A stretch of DNA of 64,000 bases. It comes from JAFAMS01 sp049520515. GTDB taxonomy: Bacteria; Vulcanimicrobiota; Vulcanimicrobiia; Vulcanimicrobiales; Vulcanimicrobiaceae. Positions 41,153-49,646 of this stretch are shown one piece after another. The notes below the pieces were generated by a model, which saw nothing but the letters and a program-made list of their open reading frames with translations, had not been told where the DNA came from and searched no databases. A program made the position numbers and the translations under genes. The DNA lies in the NCBI GenBank assembly GCA_049520515.1, contig JBEKPS010000001.1, forward strand, positions 248,001-312,000, written 5' to 3'. The stretch's first letter is position 1. Every line of letters starts with the position of its first letter.

Positions 41153-41999
41153 CCCAGGTCCGCTCGAGCAAGATCGCAATCGTCGCCGGTCCGATGCCGC
41201 CGGGCATTGGAACGAGCGCCGCCGCCACGCCTTCGATGCCGGCGACGTCGACGTCGCCCGTAACTCCTTGCACAGTACGATTGTAGCCGGCATCAACGAC
41301 GACAGCACCCGGACGGACGTGCGCGCGCGTGATCGAGTCCGGAAGTCCCGCACAGCTGACGAGAATCTCGGCTTCGCGCGTCATCGAGACTAGGTCCGGA
41401 GCATCCGGATTGACGGCCCGAACGGAGCGTGCACGTTCGCGCTCGAGCAGTTGCGCGAGCGGCAGCCCAATATCCGTAGATCGTCCGACGATGACGCAGG
41501 CCTTCCCCGCCGTCTGGATGCCGTTGTGCGCGAGCAGGTTCACGATTCCACGCGGTGTCGCGGGTGCATCCGGTGCGTCGATGTTGCGCCTCGGCGGAAT
41601 GAGATCGAGGATACGGTTCGCGTTCAACCGCTTCGGCAGCGGAAGCTGAATGAAGATGCCGTTTATTTCCGGCTGCGCTGCGAGACGAAAGATCGCGCGC
41701 TCGACGCCGGCTTGCGACGTTCCGGCAGCCAGCTGCGTATGACGGAATTGCATTCCGGCCTCGGTCGCCGCGACGTGTTTACGGCGCGCGTTCGAGAAAT
41801 CGCGCGGGTCATCACTCACCAACACCGTCGCAATGCAAACACGCGGCTGACCGGCTGCGGAAATTTCGGCCCGCAGCCGGCCTACCACGTCGTTCAGGTA
41901 CCGCGCACCGTCGATGCGCGCTAGGGACGTGAAGTTAGGAGAGTCCGACGATCTCGCCGTCGTCGTCGAGCGAAATCTTGAACGCTGCGGGATCGGCAC
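41139..41999 (-). CDS. divergent FolD paralogue (methylene-THF dehydrogenase/cyclohydrolase family)
   Basis: Up to 286 residues. The FolD frame is clear: IFIQLPLPKRLNANRIL, ATPRGIVNLLAHNG, CVIVGRSTDIGLPLAQLLE, GAVVVDAGYNR, GDVDVAGI and LVPMPGGIGPATIAILLERT. However, the catalytic Y-x3-K region (SHVYVRTKTKA in the canonical copy here) reads RDFSNARRKHVA: lysine kept, tyrosine lost. The DVDGFHP segment is also shortened. Enzyme activity is therefore doubtful or altered. The only ATG (41999) lies 65 bases inside fhs, and homology begins about 22 codons later with no usual start codon, so the N-terminus is uncertain. Directly downstream of fhs and canonical folD. Confidence 0.8.
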   Translation of the reverse strand: MPIPQRSRFRSTTTARSSDSPNFTSLARIDGARYLNDVVGRLRAEISAAGQPRVCIATVLVSDDPRDFSNARRKHVAATEAGMQFRHTQLAAGTSQAGVERAIFRLAAQPEINGIFIQLPLPKRLNANRILDLIPPRRNIDAPDAPATPRGIVNLLAHNGIQTAGKACVIVGRSTDIGLPLAQLLERERARSVRAVNPDAPDLVSMTREAEILVSCAGLPDSITRAHVRPGAVVVDAGYNRTVQGVTGDVDVAGIEGVAAALVPMPGGIGPATIAILLERTWANAV

Positions 42000-43638
42000 C
42001 CAGACCCGGCATCGTCATCACGTCACCGGTGATCGGGTACACGAAGCCCGCGCCAACAGAAGCACGCACTTCCCGAACCGGCATCGTCCAGCCGGTTGGT
42101 GCGCCCTTCAACGACGGGTCCGACGAGATCGAGTTCTGCGTCTTTGCGATGCAGACCGGGAAATGACCGTAACCGTTCTTCTCATAACTATCGAGTTGCT
42201 TAGCTGCATTCGGACTGTACTCTACTTTCGCAGCTCCATAGATCTTGGACGCAACCGTTTCGATCTTTTCGCGCAGCGATGCCGTATCGGGATAGAGGAA
42301 CTTGAAGTTCGAAGGCTCTTCGCAGGCTGCTGCAACTGCTTGCGCAAGCTCGACCGCGCCGGCACCACCGTTCACAAAATGTGTACACACGGCGGCGCGT
42401 GCACCCATTGATGCGGCGATGTCGCGAATGGCTTGATGCTCTGACTCGTGATCGCCCGGAAATGCGTTGATCGCAACAACCGGCGAGACGCCGTGGACGC
42501 GGATGTTCTCAATCTGCTTGCGCAGGTTCGCGCCGCCTAGCATGACCTCGTCCGGATTTTCTTTGAGGATCGCTTCGGGAAGCGGTTTGCCGCCGACGAT
42601 CTTGTGTTTGCCCGAATGCGACTTGAGCGCCCGAACCGTCGCGACGACAACTGCCGCATCCGGCTTGAGCCCGGACGCACGACACTTGATGTTGAAGAAA
42701 CGTTCGGCACCCATGTCCGCGCCGAAGCCCGCTTCGGTCACGAGATAGTCACCGGTGTGAATCGCGACGAGATCGCCGACGATCGATGAATTTCCGTGAG
42801 CGATATTTCCGAACGGACCGGCGTGCACGATTGCGGGCGTGTTCTCGAGGGTCTGCATCAGATTCGGATTCAGTGCATCGCGCAGCAACACCGCCAACGC
42901 GCCGGCACTCTTGAGCTCGGCAGCGGTCACCGGCGTGCCCTTCTTGGTGTAACCAACGACAATTCGCTCCAAGCGCGATTTCAGGTCTTTCAAAGAGGTC
43001 GCGAGCGCGAGAATCGCCATCACTTCCGAAGCGGCTGTGATGTCGAAACCGGTCTGACGCGTAACGCCGTTTCCTTTTGGACCCAAACCGACGACGATGT
43101 TGCGCAGCGAACGGTCGTTGACGTCGAGCACGCGCCGCCATGTGATATTGTCGAGATCGAGACCCAGCTCGTTACCTTGATTGAGATGATTGTCGACGAT
43201 CGCGGAGAGCAGATTGTGCGCCGCGGTAATCGCGTGAAAATCACCTGTGAGATGAAGGTTGAGCGATTCCATCGGAACGACTTGGCTGTATCCGCCGCCG
43301 GCAGCACCACCCTTGATTCCGAACACGGGGCCCATCGAGGCTTGGCGAATCGACATCGTGGCACGCTTGCCGATATGATGAAAACCTTGCGCAAGACCGA
43401 CCGTCGTGGTCGTTTTGCCTTCACCAAGCGGCGTCGGTGTAATCGCGGACATAACGATGTACTTGGCGCGCGGACGCTTCTTGAGCTCCGGCAGCGCATC
43501 GAGGCTCACTTTGGCGACGTACTTGCCGTAAGGAATCAGATAATCTTCAGAGATGCCGATCTCTTCCGCGATCTCGCGGATCGGTTTCATCTTGGCTTCG
43601 TGCGCGATCTCTAAGTCAGACTTGAATTTGACGGCCAT
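41935..43638 (-). CDS. fhs: formate--tetrahydrofolate ligase
   Basis: 567 residues. ATP-dependent synthesis of 10-formyl-THF from formate. ITPTPLGEGKTTTTVGLAQG is the P-loop signature; ASMGPVFGIKGGAAGGGYSQVVPME, LTGDFHAITAAHNLLSA, ITWRRVLDVNDRSLR and PVREVRASVGAGFVYPITGDVMTMPGL are conserved blocks. With the adjacent folD genes it links formate to methylene-THF. It may serve general one-carbon metabolism or capture C1 units from the nearby oxygenase system; the sequence cannot decide. It starts 5 bases after the canonical folD stop. Confidence 0.97.
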   Translation of the reverse strand: MAVKFKSDLEIAHEAKMKPIREIAEEIGISEDYLIPYGKYVAKVSLDALPELKKRPRAKYIVMSAITPTPLGEGKTTTTVGLAQGFHHIGKRATMSIRQASMGPVFGIKGGAAGGGYSQVVPMESLNLHLTGDFHAITAAHNLLSAIVDNHLNQGNELGLDLDNITWRRVLDVNDRSLRNIVVGLGPKGNGVTRQTGFDITAASEVMAILALATSLKDLKSRLERIVVGYTKKGTPVTAAELKSAGALAVLLRDALNPNLMQTLENTPAIVHAGPFGNIAHGNSSIVGDLVAIHTGDYLVTEAGFGADMGAERFFNIKCRASGLKPDAAVVVATVRALKSHSGKHKIVGGKPLPEAILKENPDEVMLGGANLRKQIENIRVHGVSPVVAINAFPGDHESEHQAIRDIAASMGARAAVCTHFVNGGAGAVELAQAVAAACEEPSNFKFLYPDTASLREKIETVASKIYGAAKVEYSPNAAKQLDSYEKNGYGHFPVCIAKTQNSISSDPSLKGAPTGWTMPVREVRASVGAGFVYPITGDVMTMPGLGADPAAFKISLDDDGEIVGLS

Positions 43639-43642
43639 ATGA

Positions 43643-44518
43643 TTAGGCTACACCTCTCGCTCGGGCACATTGAAGAGTATTTTCAAGAAGGAGAGCAACG
43701 GTCATCGGACCGACGCCCCCGGGCACGGGAGTGATCGCGCCTGCTACGCGAGACGCGGACTCGAAATCGACGTCGCCAACGATACGGATCGCGCCATTGT
43801 CTTTGACCACGCGGTTGACGCCTACGTCGATTACCGTTGCGCCGGGCTTTATCCAATTTTCCTTTACGAGCTCCGGTTTCCCGGCCGCCACGACGAGCAG
43901 GTCGGCCCGCCGGCAGACTGCCTCGATATCGCGCGTCCTCGAATGGGCAACCGTCGTCGTACAGTCTTCGATGAGAAAGAGCTGGGCAGCGGGACGACCG
44001 ACAATTGTCGACCTGCCGACGATCACGGTTTCGAGTCCCTGCAGCGACGCGTGGATGGTTTTCGCCAACATAACGCAGCCGCGCGGCGTACAGGGAACGA
44101 GCGCAGGTTTGCCAAGCGCCAGCAGGCCCGCGTTCACCGGATGAAATCCGTCGACGTCTTTACCCGGATCGATAGCATAGATGATGCGATCGGCACTGAT
44201 GTGCTTCGGTAACGGAAGCTGAACCAGTATCCCGTGCACGTCGTCGCGAGCGTTCAGCTCATCGAGCAGCGCAAGAAGCTCAGCTTCCGGTGTCTCCACC
44301 GCAAGCTTGTATTCGATCGAACGAATGCCCGCGTCTTTCGCGGCTTTCGTCTTGGTGCGAACGTAAACATGACTTGCCGGATCGTCACCGACGATCACGA
44401 CCGCTAAGGTTGGAACGACACTCCGTTCGCGCTCGAGCGCTATTACGCCGTCGCGCACGCTAGCGCGGACGGTCGCCGCGTATGCTGCGCCGTCAATAAT
44501 GCGTGGCGCTGAGCTCAC
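43643..44518 (-). CDS. folD: bifunctional methylene-THF dehydrogenase / methenyl-THF cyclohydrolase
   Basis: 291 residues, canonical. Catalytic segment GDDPASHVYVRTKTKAAKDAGI with Y and K in place, LVQLPLPKHISADRIIYAIDPGKDVDGFHPVNAG, PCTPRGCVMLAK, VIVGRSTIVGRPAAQL, AHSRTRD, GATVIDVGVNR and ITPVPGGVGPMTVALLLENT. It interconverts methylene-, methenyl- and formyl-THF. It overlaps panB by four bases and precedes fhs, so methylene-THF for PanB and formate assimilation are made from one transcript. Confidence 0.97.
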   Translation of the reverse strand: MSSAPRIIDGAAYAATVRASVRDGVIALERERSVVPTLAVVIVGDDPASHVYVRTKTKAAKDAGIRSIEYKLAVETPEAELLALLDELNARDDVHGILVQLPLPKHISADRIIYAIDPGKDVDGFHPVNAGLLALGKPALVPCTPRGCVMLAKTIHASLQGLETVIVGRSTIVGRPAAQLFLIEDCTTTVAHSRTRDIEAVCRRADLLVVAAGKPELVKENWIKPGATVIDVGVNRVVKDNGAIRIVGDVDFESASRVAGAITPVPGGVGPMTVALLLENTLQCARARGVA

Positions 44519-45417
44519 CGAGCTCCGACCGGCTGCTTCTTCTCCTGCCAGTTCACGAGCCCGCGGAGCTTCTCGAGTTCTTCCGGCTTCATGAACACGC
44601 TGTGCTCGCGTCCGGGGTATGCGCGTGATTCCACGTCAGCTTTGTAGTCTTCGAAGACTTTCTGCATGATGGGCATCAATTCGATGTACGTCTTCGAGTG
44701 CCGCGGTACGTGACGATCGTATAGCCGAAAGAGATCGCAGGTGATAATGTGCACGCCGTCCGCTTTGTTTCCCGCGCCGAGGCTGATCACCGGCACCGGC
44801 AGCGTTTCGGCCAGATACTCGGCGACCTCGGAGGTTGTAACCTCGCAGAGAATCGAGAAGCATCCCGCCTCGACCATTGCCCACGCGTCTTCGATCAGCT
44901 CCTTGGCACGATCTGCGGTTTTGCCCTGAGCGCTGAACCCACCCAGCTGCGCTTCGCGCATCGGCGTGATCCCAATGTGGCCTTGCACCGGAATGCCGGC
45001 TTTGACGATCGCTCCGATGTTTTTGGCGTGATGAATGTTGCCTTCGCACTTCATCACTTCTGCGCCGGCTTCGGCAACATAGCGCGCCGCGTTTCGAATT
45101 GCTTGCTCTTCGGAGAGATGGAAGGACATGTATGGCATGTCGACCATGCGGAGTCCGTATTTCGAGCCGCGCTTCACGGCTTGTGCCATGTAGAGCACTT
45201 CGTCGAACGTGACGTCGAGCGTCGACTCGTGTCCGAAAAGCGCCATGGCGCCACTGTCGCTCACGCATAGAATGTCGATGCCGACGCGATCGGCCAGGAT
45301 CGCGCTCGGATAATCGTAGATCGCCATCTGTGAGATCGGCGTACCTTGCTTCTTCTTTTCCGTCAGCGACGGGATCGTGACTTTCTTGCGCTTGACTTCA
45401 GGCGGATTGATCGACAT
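44515..45417 (-). CDS. panB: 3-methyl-2-oxobutanoate hydroxymethyltransferase (PanB family, divergent)
   Basis: 300 residues. TIM-barrel enzyme using 5,10-methylene-THF in pantothenate synthesis. Active-site residues are in place: aspartates in VSDSGAMALFG and MVDMPYMSF, the KCEG lysine/glutamate, GHIGITPMREAQLGGFSAQGKT and the glutamate in LCEVTTSEVAEYL. It departs from the usual family at SDSGAM (normally GDSLGM) and GAGNKADGVHIITCDLF (normally GAGPxxDGQVLVxxD), and has a longer basic N-terminus. It may be a subfamily member with a related keto-acid substrate. GGAG lies 7 bases before the ATG. Confidence 0.82.
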   Translation of the reverse strand: MSINPPEVKRKKVTIPSLTEKKKQGTPISQMAIYDYPSAILADRVGIDILCVSDSGAMALFGHESTLDVTFDEVLYMAQAVKRGSKYGLRMVDMPYMSFHLSEEQAIRNAARYVAEAGAEVMKCEGNIHHAKNIGAIVKAGIPVQGHIGITPMREAQLGGFSAQGKTADRAKELIEDAWAMVEAGCFSILCEVTTSEVAEYLAETLPVPVISLGAGNKADGVHIITCDLFRLYDRHVPRHSKTYIELMPIMQKVFEDYKADVESRAYPGREHSVFMKPEELEKLRGLVNWQEKKQPVGAR

Positions 45418-45523
45418 CTTTCGTCTCCGTTTCCGTGGCCGCGACCACGTACGTTCATCCGATAAGATGAGCGCGGCTCAATTCCTGCCGCGTTGAGTTT
45501 CCTAAAAACGCGCTTGGGTTTGT

Positions 45524-46855
45524 TTAGGTTTGCGACGTTGAATGTGCCGCTACGTTTGCTAGCCACCAATCGCGTAGCGTTCCCACAACGTATGTGGAGC
45601 CGGTGACAAGCACGACTTCGTCGGCGCCGGCACTCCGGCGTGCAATCGAAAACGCCTCAACAGGATTGTTGACGGCGCGTCCCCACGCGCCAAAGTCCTG
45701 AATCAAGCTGGCGAGACGTTGCGGCGAAATTGCCGTGCGGCCAACCGCTTCGAACGATGTGAAGATGAACGACGCCGGCAAACGCGCCAGCTCTTCAAGA
45801 ATATGCCGCGCGTCTTTCGCTTCGCCGATTGCGACGACGGCCATGAAACGCCGCTCAGGGAATGTCTCGAGCAATGCGTCGACGAGATTACGCGCTTTGT
45901 CCTGATTGTGCGCAATGTCGAAAACAACGGCGGGATGCGATGGAAAGAACTCCATGCGTCCCGGGATCATGAGACCGCTCATCGCCGTCTCGATATCGCC
46001 TTGCTTCGGCCGCAAATCATCATTCAGTTGTTCGAGCGCCAAAATCGCGGTCGCCGCGTTGCGCTGTTGAAAGCGGCCGAGAACCGGTAGCGAGAGTCGA
46101 TATGCGTTCATCGGCGTGCGCACCGTGAAGCTTTGGCCGTACGTTTCGCCAGGCTCCGATTCGATCTGCACGAGATCGCGAACCGACAGAAACGGTGCGC
46201 CAACTTGGGCGCAGATTTGCTCGATTTCCTTGCGAGGACCAGCATCCGCGACATCCGAGACGAGCGGTACGCCGCACCGTGCGATACCGGCTTTGTCGAG
46301 CGCGATATCTTCGAGCGTGTTCCCCAAAACATCCATATGATCGAGGCCGATATTCGTGATCAGCGAGACCTGAGGATGGCGCAGCACGTTCGTGCCGTCG
46401 AGCGTACCGCCGATACCGACTTCGATAACCGCGACGTCGACCTGCATCTGCGCAAAGAACAAGAACGTGAGCGCGAGGACCGTCTCGTAGTACGTCGGGC
46501 GTCCGTATTCGGGAACGACGCTTTCGATTGCGGGTCTGATTTCGCTCAGCAAGCTTGCGAACTCGTCCTCGAGGATCGCGCGGCCATCAACGCGCATGCG
46601 CTCGGTGAGCGAGACGATGTGCGGTTTAGTGTGCAACCCGGTGCGCTTACCGGATTGCGTGAGCGTTGCCGCCAGCATCGTTGAGGTCGAGCCCTTGCCG
46701 CTCGTTCCACCGACGTGCAAGGTCGGATACGTTTCTTGCGGGTCGCCGAGCGCACGAAGCAACGCGCGCATCCGTTCCAACCGATGCGGCTGGTGCCGCG
46801 AGATCGTTTCGTTGATCGTGCCCTGCAAGTAGGCTTGCGCTGCCGCGAAGCTCAT
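45524..46855 (-). CDS. folC: folylpolyglutamate synthase / dihydrofolate synthase
   Basis: 443 residues, Mur-ligase family. YPTLHVGGTSGKGSTSTMLAATLTQSGKRTGLHTKPHIVSLTERMRVDG is the FolC P-loop signature; VAVIEVGIGGTLDGTNVL, ITNIGLDHMDVLGNTLEDIALDKAGI, FDIAHNQDKARNLVDAL and VVLVTGSTYVVGTLRDWW complete it. It adds glutamate to (dihydro)pteroate or folates. The ATG at 46855 is preceded by GGGGGAATGG; a TTG at 46885 is the alternative start. One more folate gene in a window unusually rich in them. Confidence 0.95.
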   Translation of the reverse strand: MSFAAAQAYLQGTINETISRHQPHRLERMRALLRALGDPQETYPTLHVGGTSGKGSTSTMLAATLTQSGKRTGLHTKPHIVSLTERMRVDGRAILEDEFASLLSEIRPAIESVVPEYGRPTYYETVLALTFLFFAQMQVDVAVIEVGIGGTLDGTNVLRHPQVSLITNIGLDHMDVLGNTLEDIALDKAGIARCGVPLVSDVADAGPRKEIEQICAQVGAPFLSVRDLVQIESEPGETYGQSFTVRTPMNAYRLSLPVLGRFQQRNAATAILALEQLNDDLRPKQGDIETAMSGLMIPGRMEFFPSHPAVVFDIAHNQDKARNLVDALLETFPERRFMAVVAIGEAKDARHILEELARLPASFIFTSFEAVGRTAISPQRLASLIQDFGAWGRAVNNPVEAFSIARRSAGADEVVLVTGSTYVVGTLRDWWLANVAAHSTSQT

Positions 46856-46881
46856 GGATCTACCATTCCCCCGGCCGGTGC

Positions 46882-47364
46882 TCAACCATCTTTAACGTCA
46901 CCGGCGAGCAAATCGAGCGCGTGAGGCAGGACCGGAAGAATTACGTCTAGGGTCTCTCGCACGGCTTTGGGGCTGCCGGGCAAGTTGACGATCAGCGTCT
47001 TTCCGCGCACCCCGGCGAGCGCGCGCGAGAGCATCGCCGTCGGCACGCGCACGACGGACGCGGCTCGCATCTGCTCCGCGATCCCAGGGACTTCGTAATC
47101 GATAACGGCCGACGTCGCCTGCGGCGTACGATCGCGCGGACCCAGTCCGGTTCCACCGCTGGTCAAAATCAACGCGAGCCGTCGATCGTCGGCAAGCTCA
47201 ATCAACTCTGCCGAAAGTGCGGCTGCATCGTCGGGCAATACACGCGTCTCATCGATGCTGTACGCGCTCGTCAGCAGCTCGCGCATCACGGGGATGCACC
47301 CATCCTCGCGCTCACCGCTCGCTGCTCGATCGGAAAGGACGATCACGCCGGTGCGATACGTCAG
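46882..47364 (-). CDS. moaB: molybdopterin adenylyltransferase (MoaB/MogA family)
   Basis: 160 residues. Activates molybdopterin with AMP before metal insertion. VIVLSDRAASGEREDGCIPVM and the hallmark LTSGGTGLGPRDRTPQAT are present, then VNLPGSPKAVRETLDVILPVL. A GTG at 47346 gives a start that cuts into the first beta strand; reading upstream gives TYRTGVIVLSDR beginning at a CTG at 47364 that overlaps the moaC stop as CTGA, behind GGGAGG. I prefer the CTG. Supports the molybdenum-dependent sulfite dehydrogenase in the same window. Confidence 0.92.
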   Translation of the reverse strand: MTYRTGVIVLSDRAASGEREDGCIPVMRELLTSAYSIDETRVLPDDAAALSAELIELADDRRLALILTSGGTGLGPRDRTPQATSAVIDYEVPGIAEQMRAASVVRVPTAMLSRALAGVRGKTLIVNLPGSPKAVRETLDVILPVLPHALDLLAGDVKDG

Positions 47365-47837
47365 GAGCTCTTCGCCTCCCAGGTGCCGCTCTTACCGCCG
47401 GTTTTTTCGAGAAGGCGCACGCGTTCGATCGAGATGCCTTTGTCGACGGCTTTCGTCATGTCGTAAACGACGAGCGCGGCCACGCTCGCTGCCGTCATCG
47501 CTTCCATCTCAACACCCGTTTGCGCAACGGTGCGCGCACGCGTATCGATAATGAGCGTATCGTCGTCCCACGAAAACGTCACGTCGACGGATGAAAGCGG
47601 AATCGGATGCGCGAGCGGGATCAACGTTGCCGTCGCTTTGGCAGCCATGATGCCGGCGAGCTGCGCAGCGACCAGCGCGTCGCCTTTTCCGAGCGTCGCA
47701 TCGCGCACGGCTTTCGCAGCCGTTGCGCCGAGACGAACCTCGGCGCGTGCATGCGCTGTGCGCTGCGTTGCCGTCTTGCCGCCGACGTCGACCATCACGA
47801 TCGAACCATCGGGAGCAATGTGGCTCGGGCGGCTCAC
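47361..47837 (-). CDS. moaC: cyclic pyranopterin monophosphate synthase
   Basis: 158 residues, the family norm. Second step of molybdenum-cofactor synthesis. SIVMVDVGGKTATQRTAHARAEVRLG, KGDALVAAQLAGIMAAKATATLIPLAHPIPLS, VEMEAMTAASVAALVVYDM and IERVRLLEKTGGKSG are diagnostic. The start is a GTG at 47837 overlapping the stop of a 63-residue membrane-protein gene (GTGA); the longer open frame upstream has no homology. Forms a pair with moaB. Confidence 0.95.
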   Translation of the reverse strand: MSRPSHIAPDGSIVMVDVGGKTATQRTAHARAEVRLGATAAKAVRDATLGKGDALVAAQLAGIMAAKATATLIPLAHPIPLSSVDVTFSWDDDTLIIDTRARTVAQTGVEMEAMTAASVAALVVYDMTKAVDKGISIERVRLLEKTGGKSGTWEAKSS

Positions 47838-48025
47838 CGAACTCGCGACGGAGCTGCGCTTTGAAACCGGAACCAGATCAGGCAGAGAATACCGAGGCCC
47901 GCAAAGACCACGGCGTGCTTGTGATGCGGCCCGGGGTCGTGCGTTGCGATCTGCAGCGTCCCGATCCAATACAGCACGGCGAGGACGAAGAACGCGATCG
48001 CGAGCAACAACGAGAGACCCTTCAT
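47834..48025 (-). CDS. small two-helix membrane protein between uppP and moaC
   Basis: 63 residues: one hydrophobic segment LSLLLAIAFFVLAVLYWIGTL (about 4-24), a histidine-rich loop QIATHDPGPHHKHA, and a second segment VVFAGLGILCLIWFRF. It overlaps uppP upstream (ATGA) and moaC downstream (GTGA), which makes it a genuine translated gene rather than chance. Family unknown to me; small proteins of this plan (DUF-type, often annotated as hypothetical) occur next to uppP in some genomes. The histidine loop could bind a metal. Confidence 0.75.
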   Translation of the reverse strand: MKGLSLLLAIAFFVLAVLYWIGTLQIATHDPGPHHKHAVVFAGLGILCLIWFRFQSAAPSRVR

Positions 48026-48867
48026 GCTTTCACCATACCGGAAAAGAACAGGACGAAGCAAATCGTACCTGCCGCCACACAGTACCAGCCAAACGGGCGC
48101 AGATCGTTGGAGCGGAAATAGCGGGTCAAAAACGCCAGCGAGATATACGCGGTGACCGCTGAAAGAATTCCGCCGAGAATCGCCTGGACGAGCTCGACGT
48201 GCGCCGTCGAGTCGAACAGGCGAGGGACTTCGAGCACGCCCGCCGCGAGAATTACCGGCGTTCCCAGCAAGAATGAAAAACGCGCCGCCTCGGCCTCCGA
48301 GAGATTCATCAGAAGTCCCGCTACAATCGCGGTTCCCGAGCGCGAGATCCCCGGCAAGAGCGCGAGAGCTTCGGCCAGCCCGACCTTCGCCGCACCGAAA
48401 TACGAGAGCGATACGAGTGGGCGCTGACCGCCATCTTTCCCTCGCAGCCACTCGCCGGCGAACATCACGAGGCCGTTGATGGCGAGAAAGATCGCGACCG
48501 GAATCGGCGAGGCAAATAAACTGCGGACCTGGTGTTCGAAAAACAAACCGAGCAACCCGACCGGCACCGTTCCGACAACGAGCAACCACGCCGTTTTCTC
48601 ATCGGTGCTTCCCGAGAAACGTCCGCGTACGATGCTCTCGAGGAACGCAACGACGATCCCGCGCCATTCACGCCAATAGAATGCGAGCAGCGCAAGGGCG
48701 GTGCCGAGATGCAACACAACGACGAACGCCAAAAAGCTTGGACTCGCAAGATCGATGTTCCAATGCAAGAGCGCCGGAATCAAAACCGTATGCCCGAGGC
48801 TGCTGATCGGGAAAAGCTCGCTGAACCCTTGCAGGATCGCGAGCAGCATGGCTTGCGCGAACGTCAC
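48022..48867 (-). CDS. uppP: undecaprenyl-diphosphatase
   Basis: 281 residues, about eight membrane helices. Recycles the lipid carrier for peptidoglycan synthesis; overproduction gives bacitracin resistance. The two active-site motifs are GFSELFPISSLGHTVL (usually EGxTExLPISSTGHL) and LPGISRSGTAIVAGLL. Some replacement in the first motif (Phe-Ser for Leu-Thr, Leu for Thr) is mild. It follows the tonB gene by 6 bases on the same strand. Confidence 0.94.
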   Translation of the reverse strand: MTFAQAMLLAILQGFSELFPISSLGHTVLIPALLHWNIDLASPSFLAFVVVLHLGTALALLAFYWREWRGIVVAFLESIVRGRFSGSTDEKTAWLLVVGTVPVGLLGLFFEHQVRSLFASPIPVAIFLAINGLVMFAGEWLRGKDGGQRPLVSLSYFGAAKVGLAEALALLPGISRSGTAIVAGLLMNLSEAEAARFSFLLGTPVILAAGVLEVPRLFDSTAHVELVQAILGGILSAVTAYISLAFLTRYFRSNDLRPFGWYCVAAGTICFVLFFSGMVKA

Positions 48868-48873
48868 GCGCGC

Positions 48874-49635
48874 CTACTGGTTTTCGAAGGTCACCACGTA
48901 GAGATAGCTGCCGGCGGTTGGGACGCAGTTGACGATATCGGGCTTGTACTTCGACTGCTGCGCGGCCTGAACCGCGGCCTTGTCGAGCGCCGCGTTGTGC
49001 GTCGACGTTGCAATCGTCGCGGCGGTTACGTTGCCATTTGCGTCAAGTGTGACTTTGACTTGCGCCGTTCCGCTCGCACCCATCTGGCGCGCGATCTCCG
49101 GCATATCCGGCGTTACCTTTTGCGTAGCAGCGGCCTGCGCATTCGGTACGGCGCATGCGGCCTTGGTCGGCGTTGGTGCCGGCGTTGCGGTTCCCGGCAC
49201 AGTTGCCGGCGGACCGGTATTCGAATTGCCCTGCGGCGCGCCGTTCTCCGAACCTTGCGTGTTCGTGTAGGCCTGCTCGGATGAGCTGCTGCTATCTGAA
49301 GAGTGCGTCTTGGGCGGATGCACCAAGAGCTTCTCGACCTTCGGATGCGGCGGCTGTGTCGGCTGCGGCGTCTGTTTAGGAGGCGGCGTCGGCGTGGGTG
49401 TCGGCGGCGGCGTCGGCTTCGGCGTGTGCACGATCGTCTTGATGCTGACGCTGTACACGGGTTCCGGCGTGCCGGACGAGTTCGGCTTCCAATCGACGAA
49501 CGGCCCGAAAAGCCCGTGCAGCAGAATCGAGAGCACAAAGCCGTAGAAGACGAACCGGCGCGAATACGCGAGAACGTTTTGAACGGTATTCTGCGACTGC
49601 TTTGGAGCCGGTGCCGCGGGCTTCTTTTGCGCCAT
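48874..49635 (-). CDS. tonB: TonB-family energy transducer
   Basis: 253 residues. Cytoplasmic tail, one membrane helix (RRFVFYGFVLSILLHGLFG, about 27-45), a Pro/Thr/Lys spacer (about 70-110), a Ser/Gly/Asn-rich linker, and a C-terminal TonB_C domain (about 170-253: VTPDMPEIARQMGASGTAQVKVTLDANGNVTAATIATSTHNAALDKAAVQAAQQSKYKP). It passes proton-motive energy from ExbB/ExbD, encoded immediately upstream, to outer-membrane receptors. This confirms a diderm cell. Confidence 0.9.
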   Translation of the reverse strand: MAQKKPAAPAPKQSQNTVQNVLAYSRRFVFYGFVLSILLHGLFGPFVDWKPNSSGTPEPVYSVSIKTIVHTPKPTPPPTPTPTPPPKQTPQPTQPPHPKVEKLLVHPPKTHSSDSSSSSEQAYTNTQGSENGAPQGNSNTGPPATVPGTATPAPTPTKAACAVPNAQAAATQKVTPDMPEIARQMGASGTAQVKVTLDANGNVTAATIATSTHNAALDKAAVQAAQQSKYKPDIVNCVPTAGSYLYVVTFENQ

Positions 49636-49646
49636 TGTTTGGGGGG

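Noticed and set aside
45418..45523. CCTAAA/TTTAGG inverted pair after folC as a terminator
   Set aside because: The stem is short, AT-rich and mismatched, and partly overlaps the folC stop codon.
48026..48589. Long upstream extension of the 63-residue membrane protein frame inside uppP
   Set aside because: It is a shifted frame of uppP; the ATG at 48025 with an ATGA overlap defines the real gene.
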